From Paenirhizobium cremeum (GTDB taxonomy: Bacteria > Pseudomonadota > Alphaproteobacteria > Rhizobiales > Rhizobiaceae), in contig NZ_JAGGCS010000001.1 in assembly GCF_022884085.1 (NCBI RefSeq), forward strand, positions 553,252 to 617,251: a stretch of 64,000 nucleotides of DNA. The letters run 5' to 3'. The stretch's first letter is position 1; every line of letters begins with the position of its first letter. The notes below the pieces were generated by a model. The model was given only the letters and a program-made list of their open reading frames with translations. It was not told the origin of the DNA and searched no databases. A program made the position numbers and the translations under genes. Of this stretch, positions 9,256 to 17,506 are shown in pieces.

Positions 9256-9567
9256 TCACTCTTCCGGTTCCGTGGTGAACATCAGCGGAAAGCCCGCTTC
9301 CTTGCCGAGGTCGGTCGCTTCCTTCGCCTTGGTTTCCGCGATATCGCGCGTGCAGACGACCACCACTGCCGTCCCCATCTTGTGCGCTGTCATCATGACC
9401 CGGTATCCGGTCTCCTCGCTCATCCGGAAGACGGCCTTCAGCACCATGGTCACGAATTCTCGCGGCGTATAGTCGTCGTTGACGAGAATGACCTTGTAGA
9501 GCCGTGGCCGCTCCAGTTTCGGCTTCGTCACCGTCTTCGGCTTCAGGTCGGTATCATTCTGCGGCAT
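9256..9567 (-). CDS. clpS: ATP-dependent Clp protease adaptor ClpS
   Basis: The 103-residue protein has the ClpS core: YKVILVNDDYTPREFV, MVLKAVFRMSEE and the AHKMGTAVVVVCTRDIAETK strand-helix. ClpS binds N-degron substrates and delivers them to ClpA. CAGGAGTATCCC precedes the ATG. Rhizobia usually have two clpS copies; the basic Lys/Pro-rich N-terminal extension here fits one of them. It is transcribed divergently from ychF across about 190 bases. Confidence 0.92.
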   Translation of the reverse strand: MPQNDTDLKPKTVTKPKLERPRLYKVILVNDDYTPREFVTMVLKAVFRMSEETGYRVMMTAHKMGTAVVVVCTRDIAETKAKEATDLGKEAGFPLMFTTEPEE

Positions 9568-9754
9568 GGGATACTCCTGTCGCGGACTGGCATCGTGGGC
9601 GCATGAGCGCACTAACCATAGCATGGATCGGCGGCAAAACGCATGGGTTCCGTCCCGCAGAAAGTCCGGCGACCGCCTCGAGACTTGACCGCTCTCCTCC
9701 TTTATCCCATAGGCGTGGGCAACGAAAATTCCAAGCGAAACAGGTATCCTGGCC

Positions 9755-10858
9755 ATGGGCTTCAAATGCGGTATCGTCGGCCTGCCGAATGTCGGCAAGT
9801 CCACCCTCTTCAACGCGCTGACTAAGACGGCCGCCGCGCAGGCCGCCAACTATCCCTTCTGCACCATCGAGCCGAACACCGGTGAGGTCGCCGTGCCGGA
9901 TGCGCGCATGCAGAAGCTTGCCGCCGTCGCCGGCTCGAAGGAAATCATTCCGACGCGCATCTCCTTCGTGGATATCGCCGGCCTCGTGCGCGGCGCCTCC
10001 AAGGGCGAAGGCCTCGGCAACAAGTTCCTTGCCAATATCCGCGAAGTCGACGCCATCGTCCATGTGCTGCGCTGCTTCGAGGACACCGACATCACCCACG
10101 TCGAAGGCCGCATCGATCCGGTCGGCGACGCCGACACCATCGAGACCGAGCTGATGCTGGCCGACCTCGAAAGCCTGGAGCGCCGCGTCGAGCAGACCCG
10201 CAAGCGCGCCACCGGCAAGGACAAGGACGCCGTCGCCCAGCTTCCGGTCATGGAAGCCGTCATCAAGCTGCTGAATGAAGGCAAGCCGGCCCGACTTCTG
10301 CTGAAAACGCTCGCCCCCGACGATATCGCCATCCTCAAGGGCCTGAACCTGCTGACGTCCCACCCCGTGCTCTACGTCTGCAACGTGGCCGAAGGCGATG
10401 CCGCGACCGGCAACAAGTACACTGAAGCCGTCGCGAAGATGGCCGCCGCACAGGGGGCGGAATGCGTCGTCATCTCCGCCGCCATCGAGGCGGAAGTCGC
10501 CCAGCTGCCGGAGGAGGAAGCCAAGGAATTCCTGTCCGCCCTCGGTCTGGAGGAAGCTGGCCTCGATCGCCTGATCCGCGCCGGCTATCACCTGCTGGAC
10601 CTCATCACCTACTTCACCGTCGGCCCGAAGGAATGCCGCGCCTGGACCATCGTCCGCGGCACCAAGGCACCCCAGGCAGCCGGCGTCATCCACACGGATT
10701 TCGAACGCGGCTTCATCCGCGCCTTCACCATCTCCTATGACGACTACATCGCCTACAAGGGCGAAGTCGGCGCCAAGGAAGCGGGCAAGGGCCGCGACGA
10801 AGGCAAGGAATACGTCGTCCATGACGGCGACGTGATCCACTTCCGCTTCAACACCTGA
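9755..10858 (+). CDS. ychF: Redox-regulated ATPase YchF (Obg-related)
   Basis: The 367-residue protein matches Ych[20 protein letters not shown] (P-loop), the [10 protein letters not shown] switch, an NVAE element in place of a normal NKxD (giving ATP preference), and a C-terminal TGS domain ending with [15 protein letters not shown]. It is a ribosome-associated P-loop ATPase with roles in stress and translation. A strong hairpin follows the stop. Confidence 0.95.
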   Translation: MGFKCGIVGLPNVGKSTLFNALTKTAAAQAANYPFCTIEPNTGEVAVPDARMQKLAAVAGSKEIIPTRISFVDIAGLVRGASKGEGLGNKFLANIREVDAIVHVLRCFEDTDITHVEGRIDPVGDADTIETELMLADLESLERRVEQTRKRATGKDKDAVAQLPVMEAVIKLLNEGKPARLLLKTLAPDDIAILKGLNLLTSHPVLYVCNVAEGDAATGNKYTEAVAKMAAAQGAECVVISAAIEAEVAQLPEEEAKEFLSALGLEEAGLDRLIRAGYHLLDLITYFTVGPKECRAWTIVRGTKAPQAAGVIHTDFERGFIRAFTISYDDYIAYKGEVGAKEAGKGRDEGKEYVVHDGDVIHFRFNT

Positions 10859-10888
10859 TACGGACCCGCGATTATCGGATGATACACG

Positions 10889-10923
10889 ACTGCCGTCCCT
10901 CGCAAGAGGGGCGGCAGTTTCAT
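10889..10923 (+). terminator. Terminator hairpin after ychF
   Basis: ACTGCCGTCCCTC (10889-10901) pairs with GAGGGGCGGCAGT (10906-10918) around a GCAA tetraloop, with one G-T wobble, then TTTCATTT. It probably also insulates the convergent channel gene. Confidence 0.8.
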
Positions 10924-10953
10924 TTCACGGCTCGAAGAGACAGTCCAGCGACC

Positions 10954-11943
10954 CTATTCCGGTTGTAGCAGGTGACCGCTCCACAGCGCCCGCAAGGTGG
11001 CGAGGCTGACAAGGAGAATCATGGCCGAGACGACAAGCAGCAGCAGCCACAGGGCAGGCAGGTGCCAAGACATCGGATGATGATCCGCCACCTTCAGCGA
11101 TGCGATGGAGAAGGCTGCCGCCGGAAACGTGTAACCCCACCATGACATGGCAAAGGGCGCACTTCTAAATACCGGCCAGAGCGTCACCAGAACGGCAGCC
11201 ACAAGTGCTGCCAGCGCATAGATGCCGAGCGGACCCGGACCGACACCATTGGTCAGTGCCATCAGCGCGATACTGCCGACTGACGGCGGTGCCAGCAGAA
11301 TAGCGAGTGTTGGTCTCATCTTGGCCGGCAGCGCCGGACCAGTCGCCAGCCTCTGCAAAATCAACGGCTGCACCATCAGCCACAGCAAAGCTCCGAGACC
11401 AAACAGCATCCAGGACAGCGTGAGGAAGCCAAGCTTCGGCCCGAAGATCGGTGCCAGTACATTGCCGACGAGCGGGATAAGAAGCGGCGGTGTCAGCGTG
11501 GCAGCGTCGCGTGGCGAGAGCAGAAGGCTGCGCACTATCCAGACACCGATCACCAGATGCAAGGCTACGCCGGCCAGCCACAGTGCCGAAGCGATGGGCA
11601 CCGAATACGGAATGGCGCCCCCGGCAATAATCATCAGGCCGATCGAGATCGCGCCGGCAAAGGCCGAGCGAATAGGATGCATGAGATCGGCAGCAAGTGC
11701 TTCGTGATGACGAAACGCCCGCAGAACATGCGCCAGAAAGATGACCACCCACGCAGCAGCAGCTGTTGCCATAAGCACCTCGCCAGCAATGGCAGGCGCC
11801 TGAATGACGCTGCCGGCTTCGCGCCAGGCGAGGGCCAAACCACCAAGGCCCATCGGCACGGCAAACAGCGGCAGGGGCAAATGCCGCAAACTCCCCTGCT
11901 GCGCCCCCTCCGTGGGGGCACCCGAATGGTCAAGTGTAACCAT
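10954..11943 (-). CDS. SLAC1/TehA-family anion channel or tellurite-resistance type transporter
   Basis: A very hydrophobic protein of about 329 residues with roughly ten transmembrane helices (first near LPLFAVPMGLGGLALAW). This N-terminal pattern and the repeated two-helix architecture match the TehA/SLAC1 voltage-dependent anion channel family, whose members move anions, tellurite-related compounds or sulfite. The start is uncertain: the ATG at 11943 lacks a strong ribosome-binding site. It lies downstream of a DUF2892 gene and a Crp/Fnr regulator on the same strand, suggesting a small regulon. The substrate cannot be inferred. Confidence 0.75.
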   Translation of the reverse strand: MVTLDHSGAPTEGAQQGSLRHLPLPLFAVPMGLGGLALAWREAGSVIQAPAIAGEVLMATAAAAWVVIFLAHVLRAFRHHEALAADLMHPIRSAFAGAISIGLMIIAGGAIPYSVPIASALWLAGVALHLVIGVWIVRSLLLSPRDAATLTPPLLIPLVGNVLAPIFGPKLGFLTLSWMLFGLGALLWLMVQPLILQRLATGPALPAKMRPTLAILLAPPSVGSIALMALTNGVGPGPLGIYALAALVAAVLVTLWPVFRSAPFAMSWWGYTFPAAAFSIASLKVADHHPMSWHLPALWLLLLVVSAMILLVSLATLRALWSGHLLQPE

Positions 11944-11980
11944 GGTCAGAACCAATCTCTTGGATTACTTTCGGATACCG

Positions 11981-12187
11981 TCAGATCCGCTTCGTCGGAC
12001 AGGTGGAAATACCGAGGATCGAATAGAGCGGGCAAGTGGACATCAGGCCGGTCAGCAGCGGCACGACGCCGATCAGCGTGTAGTAACGCCACCAGGCCCC
12101 CGGATAGATAAAGAACAGCGACAGGATGACGAGGCCGGCGACGATGCGCAGGATACGGTCTACGGGTCCGACATTCTTGGCAAACAT
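11981..12187 (-). CDS. DUF2892 (YgaP-like) inner membrane protein
   Basis: A 68-residue protein with MFAKNVGPVDRILRI, two hydrophobic helices and the STCPLYSILGISTC ending characteristic of DUF2892, the membrane anchor that in other proteins is fused to rhodanese domains. Two or three cysteines near the C-terminus may be redox or persulfide active. AAAGGAACGCACC precedes the ATG. The gene is placed between a Crp/Fnr regulator and a SLAC1 channel, all co-oriented, and may belong to a sulfur or anion stress response (inference). Confidence 0.85.
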   Translation of the reverse strand: MFAKNVGPVDRILRIVAGLVILSLFFIYPGAWWRYYTLIGVVPLLTGLMSTCPLYSILGISTCPTKRI

Positions 12188-12254
12188 GGTGCGTTCCTTT
12201 CGCTCGTTGCACTGAACGTTTACCTGCAGCATAGCCGGAAACCGACCTTCGTCA

Positions 12255-12267
12255 GTGACTTAGTCAC
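12255..12267. promoter_or_regulatory. Candidate operator palindrome overlapping the Crp/Fnr stop codon
   Basis: GTGACTTAGTCAC is a perfect 13-base palindrome whose centre is the stop codon of the Crp/Fnr gene, about 70 bases upstream of the DUF2892 start. It is shorter than a classical TGTGA-N6-TCACA site, so binding by the neighbouring regulator is only a possibility. Confidence 0.3.
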
Positions 12268-12916
12268 ATTCCGCCAGGCGCTGCAGTCCCAGCCGGTCAA
12301 TGAGGCGGATCTGGCCGCGCTCGCTCCGGATCAGGTCCTTCGAAGCGAAGGCTTCCAGCCGCCGGGATACCACCTCCCGCGCCGAACCGATCACAACCGC
12401 AAGCTCCTGATGGGTCGTCACGATCACGCCATCCGGCCCCGCCCTTTCCAGCAGCGCATGCGCCAGCCTTTGCTCCACCTTCACGAAGGCAACCTGTTCC
12501 AGCACGAACATCAGGTCCCCAAGGCGCGCGGCAAAGGCGCGGAACACGAATGCCCGAAAGGCGGATGATTGCGCCATCAGCGTCTCGAACATGGCCCGCG
12601 GCACCATGACGGCCACGAGTTCGGATTCGGCAATCGCCTCGCCGGTATAGAATGCATCGCCGAGCACCCCGAGGGTGGTCTGCACGCAGGTTTCTCCCGG
12701 CGTGACCGCATAAAGCAAAAGTTCCCGTCCGTTACGGCCGGTGAGATACACCCCGATCCTGCCCGACAGCAGGATCACGAATGCCTGCGCCCTGTCCCCC
12801 GGGCGAAAAAGCGTCGTGCGGTCATGCAGATGCTGTGGCCGCAGGCTGTCCAGCATCTCGCGCGCAGCGCCATCGAGCGACGAAAGGAATTGCACCTGAT
12901 CGATCCAGCCCGCCAT
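12260..12916 (-). CDS. Crp/Fnr family transcriptional regulator
   Basis: The 218-residue protein has an N-terminal cyclic-nucleotide-binding-type beta-barrel (LFRPGDRAQAFVILLSGRIGVYL, about residues 36-60), a long dimerisation helix (RAFAARLGDLMFVLEQVAF) and a C-terminal winged helix (THQELAVVIGSAREVVSRRLEAF). There is no N-terminal Cys cluster, so it does not carry an Fnr-type iron-sulfur sensor. AAGGAGTGCGC precedes the ATG. The following DUF2892 and SLAC1 genes are likely targets. The divergent MaoC gene starts 67 bases away. Confidence 0.88.
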   Translation of the reverse strand: MAGWIDQVQFLSSLDGAAREMLDSLRPQHLHDRTTLFRPGDRAQAFVILLSGRIGVYLTGRNGRELLLYAVTPGETCVQTTLGVLGDAFYTGEAIAESELVAVMVPRAMFETLMAQSSAFRAFVFRAFAARLGDLMFVLEQVAFVKVEQRLAHALLERAGPDGVIVTTHQELAVVIGSAREVVSRRLEAFASKDLIRSERGQIRLIDRLGLQRLAECD

Positions 12917-12983
12917 GCGCACTCCTTGAATTTGCCGGTCGAGGCGGCCATTCTGCACGGATTGCGCAATAAGGAAACGTTGC

Positions 12984-13454
12984 ATGAACAAACCGCAACT
13001 CTATTTCGAGGATTTCCAGCCCGGCCGTGTCTTCGAACTTGGGCCGAAGACCGTCGACGCAAAGGAAATCGTTGAATTTGCGAGGGAATTTGACCCACAG
13101 CCGATGCATCTTTCGGTGGAGGCCGGAAAGGCCAGCATACTGGGCGGCCTGTCGGCATCCGGCTGGCACACGAGCAGCATGTTCATGCGCATGATGATCG
13201 ATTCTTATCTGCTGGCCTCGGCCTCCGAGGGGGCGCCAGGCATCGATTCCATGGAATGGAAGAAGCCGGTGCTCGCCGGCGATACTCTGAGCGGCCGCTC
13301 GACCGTGGAGGCGGCCCGTCCCATGCGCTCGCGGCCCCATATCGGCATCGTCGCCTTCCGGCATGAACTCCAGAACCAGCGCGGAGAGACGGTCCTCCTC
13401 TCCCGCAATTCCATCATGTTCCGGCTGCGCGCCGTGAAGGAAGACGTCGCATGA
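12984..13454 (+). CDS. MaoC-like hot-dog dehydratase (first of a pair)
   Basis: A 156-residue single hot-dog protein with the hydratase-type motif FDPQPMHLS, where the Asp and His would be catalytic, and a GLSASGWHTSSMFMRMM helix. Enzymes of this family add water to or remove it from enoyl-CoA thioesters. It overlaps the next gene, another MaoC protein, by four bases (ATGA), so the two may form a heteromeric or pseudo-double hot-dog enzyme. Confidence 0.85.
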   Translation: MNKPQLYFEDFQPGRVFELGPKTVDAKEIVEFAREFDPQPMHLSVEAGKASILGGLSASGWHTSSMFMRMMIDSYLLASASEGAPGIDSMEWKKPVLAGDTLSGRSTVEAARPMRSRPHIGIVAFRHELQNQRGETVLLSRNSIMFRLRAVKEDVA

Positions 13455-13918
13455 AGATGACAGAGCTTTATCCGCCGGGCGAAAGGATCGCGACCGGCTC
13501 GAAGACCTTTACCGCCGCATCCATCATCCGCTTTGCCGAGAAATTCGACCCGCAGCCCTTTCACACGGATGCGGAGGCCGCGAAACACTATGTCTTCGGC
13601 GCGCTCTGCGCCTCCGGCTGGCACACCTGCGCGGAATGGATGCGCTGCTTCGTCGACTTCTGGAAGGACGAATTCACCCGGTTGCAAGCCGCAGGCGAGA
13701 CACCGCCTAAGCTCGGCCCCTCCCCCGGCTTCGAAGCCCTGCAATGGCTGAAACCCGTCTATGCCGGCGACACGATCAGCTATAGCATGACGAGTGCCGA
13801 GAGCCGCCCGCTCGTTTCCCGCCCGGGCCTCATTCTCAACATCGGGCTTGGCGAAGGTTTCAACCAGAATGGCGAAGCTGTGCTACGCTTCAGGTCCAAG
13901 ATCATCGAGTTCGAATAG
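13451..13918 (+). CDS. MaoC-like hot-dog dehydratase (second of a pair)
   Basis: A 155-residue paralogue of the preceding protein sharing FDPQPFHTD, ALCASGWHTCAEWMRCF and the WLKPVYAGDTI strand. Translation is coupled to the first MaoC gene through the four-base overlap. The glutathione peroxidase gene begins 9 bases after its stop, with GGAGGCAGCC as ribosome-binding site, so all three appear co-transcribed. The substrate is unknown. Confidence 0.85.
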   Translation: MKMTELYPPGERIATGSKTFTAASIIRFAEKFDPQPFHTDAEAAKHYVFGALCASGWHTCAEWMRCFVDFWKDEFTRLQAAGETPPKLGPSPGFEALQWLKPVYAGDTISYSMTSAESRPLVSRPGLILNIGLGEGFNQNGEAVLRFRSKIIEFE

Positions 13919-13927
13919 GAGGCAGCC

Positions 13928-14413
13928 ATGCCCACCAACTTCCATGATTTCCATGCGGTCGATATCAAAGGCAAGGAACGCTTCATGGGCGAATTCACCG
14001 GCAAGGTGGTTCTCGTGGTCAACACCGCAAGCGCCTGTGGCCTCACGCCCCAGTATGCCGGCCTTCAGAAGCTGCAGGAAACCTTTCCTGACGATCTCGT
14101 CGTCCTCGGATTTCCCTGCAACCAGTTCGGCGCACAGGAGCCCGGAACCGAAAGTGAGATCGCAAGCTTTTGCGACCTCAACTTCCGCGTCACCTTCCCG
14201 ATGTTCTCCAAGATCGACGTCAACGGCGACGACGCTCACCCGATCTTCAAGTATCTGAAGACGGCGGAGCCCGGCATTCTCGGTTCGGAACCGATCAAGT
14301 GGAACTTCACCAAGTTCCTGATCGGCCGCGACGGCCATCCGCTGAAACGCTACGCGCCGACGACGACACCGGAAGAGATCGAAGGCGACATCCGTGAGGC
14401 GATTGCTGCCTGA
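13928..14413 (+). CDS. Glutathione peroxidase family (Cys-type)
   Basis: The 161-residue thioredoxin-fold protein reduces hydroperoxides. The peroxidatic residue is Cys in NTASACGLTPQYAGL (selenocysteine in animal enzymes), with GFPCNQFGAQEPG supplying Gln and a possible resolving Cys, and WNFTKFLI supplying Trp and Asn of the catalytic tetrad. Such Cys forms usually use thioredoxin as reductant. Its TGA overlaps the ATG of the next gene by one base (TGATG), indicating coupling. Confidence 0.93.
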   Translation: MPTNFHDFHAVDIKGKERFMGEFTGKVVLVVNTASACGLTPQYAGLQKLQETFPDDLVVLGFPCNQFGAQEPGTESEIASFCDLNFRVTFPMFSKIDVNGDDAHPIFKYLKTAEPGILGSEPIKWNFTKFLIGRDGHPLKRYAPTTTPEEIEGDIREAIAA

Positions 14414-15249
14414 TGAGCGGTTTGGCGGACGGCTTTCGCATGTTTCCCACCGGCCGGCCGGGTCTTATCGCCGTGGCCGCCGCAAGCGATCACGTCTTTC
14501 CCCGCCATACCCATGACGAATATGGCATCGGGCTCTTCGTTTCGGGCGGCCAGATGTCCGCGTCCGGCCGCGGACAGATCACCGCCGGCGCCGGCGACAT
14601 CATCACCGTCAATCCCGGCGAGGTGCATGACGGTGTCCCGATGCGCCGCGAGAGCCGGTCCTGGCTGATGCTTTATCTGACGCCGGCGCTGATGGCGGAT
14701 ATCCGCTCCGACCACGAGGGGGCTGAAAATCCCGAATTCGAGTTTGAGCGGCCGGCATTCAGCGATCCGCGGACGGTCCTCGCCTTCAGGTCGGCATTCG
14801 CCGCGGCGACCGGGGAAAAGGAAAATCGGGGTCTGGCGCTCGATCAGGCCCTTGTCGCGCTCTTTGCCCCTCTTTCCCCGCTCACCCGCCCGGAAGAAAA
14901 GGCTACAGGAGGAGACGGCCTGCTGCGGGCCAGGGCCATGATCGACGACGATCCCGCGCGCAATCTCTCCCTGCAGGATCTGGCGACGGAAGCAGGCCTC
15001 AGCCGCTTTCAGACGCTTCGTGCGTTCCAGGCTCTCACCGGCCTCACCCCGCACGCCTACCTCATGCAGCGGCGGATGAACCTTGCAAGACGCCGGATTT
15101 CCGAGGGGATGAGCCTTGCCGACGTCGCCGCGGAAGCGGGCTATGCCGACCAGAGCCACATGACGCGAGAATTCAGGCGGCGCTACGGCCTGACGCCGGC
15201 CGCCTACCGGCAGGCGGTCAAACCCTGCAATTCCATTCAAGACGCCTGA
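14413..15249 (+). CDS. AraC family regulator with N-terminal cupin
   Basis: The 278-residue protein has an AraC-type ligand-binding cupin (HVFPRHTHDEYGIGLFVSGG, then GDIITVNPGEVHDG) and a double helix-turn-helix C-terminal domain (LSLQDLATEAGLSRFQTLRAF; MSLADVAAEAGYADQSHMTREFRRRYGLTP). It is followed 58 bases later by a LysE-family exporter. AraC-cupin/LysE pairs are common in proteobacteria and the regulator usually controls the exporter. Its one-base overlap with the peroxidase gene suggests it can also be read from the upstream promoter. Confidence 0.9.
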   Translation: MSGLADGFRMFPTGRPGLIAVAAASDHVFPRHTHDEYGIGLFVSGGQMSASGRGQITAGAGDIITVNPGEVHDGVPMRRESRSWLMLYLTPALMADIRSDHEGAENPEFEFERPAFSDPRTVLAFRSAFAAATGEKENRGLALDQALVALFAPLSPLTRPEEKATGGDGLLRARAMIDDDPARNLSLQDLATEAGLSRFQTLRAFQALTGLTPHAYLMQRRMNLARRRISEGMSLADVAAEAGYADQSHMTREFRRRYGLTPAAYRQAVKPCNSIQDA

Positions 15250-15307
15250 GGGCGGAGACAGCTAGCGTCCGATCCGCATTCCCACCTCTCTACCGATCGG
15301 GCCTCGC

Positions 15308-15919
15308 ATGTATCTCGAATTCATCCTCACATCGCTGATCGTCATCGCAACGCCCGGCACCGGCGCGCTCTATACCGTCGTCATGGGCCTCTCGCACGGC
15401 AAGACCACATCCCTGGTGGCGGCCGCCGGCTGCACGCTCGGCATCGTTCCCCACATGGTCGCCGCGATCCTCGGCCTTGCAGCCGTTCTCGCCACCAACG
15501 ACGCGGCGTTTCAGATCGTCAAGCTCGCCGGCGCGCTCTACCTGCTCTACATGGCGATCAGCATCTGGCGCGACGCCTCGCTCTTTTCGCCCGAACGCGA
15601 CCGGCAGCAACGCTCCGCGTTCGGCATCATCCGTCACGCCGTGCTGATTAATCTCTTCAATCCGAAACTGTCGATCTTCTTCCTGGCATTGCTGCCGCAA
15701 TTCGTCAGCGCCGCAGACCGGCACGCCGTCCTGCGCATGACCGAATACAGCTTTGCCTTCATGGTGATGACGTTCGTCGTCTTTGCGCTCTACGGCCTGT
15801 TTGCCGCCGCCGCCCGCGACAGGGTCCTCTCGCAGCCCCGGCTGATGCAATGGATCCGGAAGAGCTTTTCAGCCGCCTTCTTGGCCATGGGCGTCAAATT
15901 GGCGCTTGCGGAGCGCTGA
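15308..15919 (+). CDS. LysE/RhtB family amino-acid or metabolite exporter
   Basis: A 203-residue inner-membrane protein with about six helices. The N-terminal SLIVIATPGTGALYTVVMGLSHG is the LysE-family signature (PGP/PGT motif after helix 1), and NLFNPKLSIFFLALLPQF is the second conserved block. It probably exports an amino acid or similar metabolite; the substrate cannot be told from sequence. The upstream AraC gene is the likely regulator. The gene converges on apt. Confidence 0.9.
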   Translation: MYLEFILTSLIVIATPGTGALYTVVMGLSHGKTTSLVAAAGCTLGIVPHMVAAILGLAAVLATNDAAFQIVKLAGALYLLYMAISIWRDASLFSPERDRQQRSAFGIIRHAVLINLFNPKLSIFFLALLPQFVSAADRHAVLRMTEYSFAFMVMTFVVFALYGLFAAAARDRVLSQPRLMQWIRKSFSAAFLAMGVKLALAER

Positions 15920-15932
15920 GACGCGCTCCGCA
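15907..15932. terminator. Hairpin at the lysE/apt convergence
   Basis: TGCGGAGCG (15907-15915) pairs perfectly with CGCTCCGCA (15924-15932) around an 8-base loop, overlapping the lysE stop codon. It lacks a T-run, so it would be a weak intrinsic terminator at best. Confidence 0.4.
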
Positions 15933-15946
15933 TCCCTTCCACTACC

Positions 15947-16489
15947 TCAGTGGCCGGAGAATTCGACCAGCGTCCGGACCTCGACGCCGAGGTCTTCGAG
16001 CTTCTTGCGGCCGCCGAGATCGGGCAGATCGATGACGAAGCAGGCGGAAATGACATCCGCGCCGATCTTGCGCAGAAGCTCCACCGCGCCGACGGCCGTG
16101 CCGCCGGTCGCGATCAGGTCATCGACCAGGATGACCTTCTGACCAGGTTCGACCGCATCGACATGCATCTCCATTTCGTCGACGCCGTATTCGAGGCTGT
16201 AGGCGACCCTGACGGTCTCGTGCGGCAGCTTGCCTTTCTTCCGGATCGGCACGAAACCGGCCGAAAGCTGGTGTGCGACGGCGCCGCCGAGGATGAAGCC
16301 TCGGGCTTCCATCCCAGCGATCTTGTCGATCTTGAGCCCCGCATAGGGCTGCACCAGTTCATCGACCGCACGGCGGAAAGCGCGGGGATTGCCAAGAAGC
16401 GTGGTAATGTCGCGAAAGATGATGCCGGGCTTCGGATAGTCCGGAATGGAGCGGATCGAGGACGCCAGCTCCAGCGCAAAATTGCTCAT
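15947..16489 (-). CDS. apt: Adenine phosphoribosyltransferase
   Basis: The 180-residue enzyme converts adenine and PRPP to AMP. The PRPP-binding motif [14 protein letters not shown] and the N-terminal [19 protein letters not shown] block are canonical. It lies downstream of the cytochrome bc1 genes on the same strand, but a strong terminator separates it from them, so it probably has its own promoter. Confidence 0.95.
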   Translation of the reverse strand: MSNFALELASSIRSIPDYPKPGIIFRDITTLLGNPRAFRRAVDELVQPYAGLKIDKIAGMEARGFILGGAVAHQLSAGFVPIRKKGKLPHETVRVAYSLEYGVDEMEMHVDAVEPGQKVILVDDLIATGGTAVGAVELLRKIGADVISACFVIDLPDLGGRKKLEDLGVEVRTLVEFSGH

Positions 16490-16556
16490 GAGTCAGTCTC
16501 TGGAAGGGTTCGGGAAGATTACGCCGGAGATTATCAAGTCCGGCCGCGCTGACCAA

Positions 16557-16583
16557 CAAAAAAGGCGGCCGGAGCCGCCTTTT
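16557..16583 (-). terminator. Terminator of the petABC operon
   Basis: AAAGGCGGC (16561-16569) and GCCGCCTTT (16574-16582) form a perfect stem around CGGA; on the minus strand it is followed by a T-run from the A tract at 16558-16563. It separates petC from apt. Confidence 0.85.
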
Positions 16584-16604
16584 CCGTCATTCGTTGAGGA
16601 ACGC

Positions 16605-17483
16605 TCAATGCGCTTCCTTGTTGGCGTAAACCGACTTCTTCGTGAGATAGATCAGCGCCGCAAAGATAGCCAGGAACACCATGACCATGAAACCGGTCCG
16701 CTTGCGTTCTTCCAGATGCGGCTCGGCAGCCCACATCAGGAAAGCGGAAACGTCATGGGCGTACTGGTCGAGCGTCTCCGGCGAACCGTCGTCATAGGTC
16801 ACCTGGCCGTCGGAAATCGGCGGGGCCATGGCGAGCGCCGCGGCACCGGCGAAGTACGGGTTGAAGTGAGTGCCTTCGGCAACCGTCACGCCTTCCGGCG
16901 GCTCCTGATAACCCGTCAGCAGGGAGTAGATGTAATCCGGACCACCTTCCTGATACTGGGTGAAGATATCGGAGATGAACCTCGGGAAGCCGCGCTCGAC
17001 GCCGCGCGCCTTGGCGAGCAACGACATATCGGGCGGCGCCGCGCCGTTGTTGGCGGCAGCGGCGGCCTCGTCGTTCGGGAACGGCGACGGGAAGTAGTCG
17101 GACGGAACCGCCTTGCGGGTGAACATTTCCCCGTCGGCATTCGGGCCGTCCTGCACTTCGTATTCCGCGGCGAAGGCCTTGACCTGCTCTTCCGAGTAAC
17201 CGAGGTCTTCCAGCGTGCGGAAGGCCACAAGCTTCATCGAGTGACAGGCCGAGCAGACTTCCTTGTAGACCTTGAGGCCGCGCTGGAGCTGGCCCTTGTC
17301 ATACTTGCCGAACGGGCCGGCAAAGGACCAGGACTGGTTCTTCGGCTTCAGGATCGGATAGTGGCCGGCTTCGGCCGCATGGTGCACCGCCTCCGCGAGG
17401 CCGCCTTCTTCGGCCGCCGCCGCGGAACCTGCGCTGAAGCCGAGAGCGGCGATCAGCGCGATGCTTGTAACAAGCTTCTTCAT
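16605..17483 (-). CDS. petC: Cytochrome c1 of the bc1 complex
   Basis: The 292-residue protein begins with a signal peptide (ending near SAAAAEEGG), carries the haem-binding CSACH around residue 82 with the downstream APPDMSLLAKAR and the Met ligand region (ALAMAPPISDGQV), and ends with a single C-terminal anchor helix (GFMVMVFLAIFAALIYLT). This is bacterial cytochrome c1, the electron exit of complex III. It is the last gene of petABC, 23 bases after petB. Confidence 0.95.
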   Translation of the reverse strand: MKKLVTSIALIAALGFSAGSAAAAEEGGLAEAVHHAAEAGHYPILKPKNQSWSFAGPFGKYDKGQLQRGLKVYKEVCSACHSMKLVAFRTLEDLGYSEEQVKAFAAEYEVQDGPNADGEMFTRKAVPSDYFPSPFPNDEAAAAANNGAAPPDMSLLAKARGVERGFPRFISDIFTQYQEGGPDYIYSLLTGYQEPPEGVTVAEGTHFNPYFAGAAALAMAPPISDGQVTYDDGSPETLDQYAHDVSAFLMWAAEPHLEERKRTGFMVMVFLAIFAALIYLTKKSVYANKEAH

Positions 17484-17506
17484 GTTGATGATCCTCTCTC
17501 GCACGC

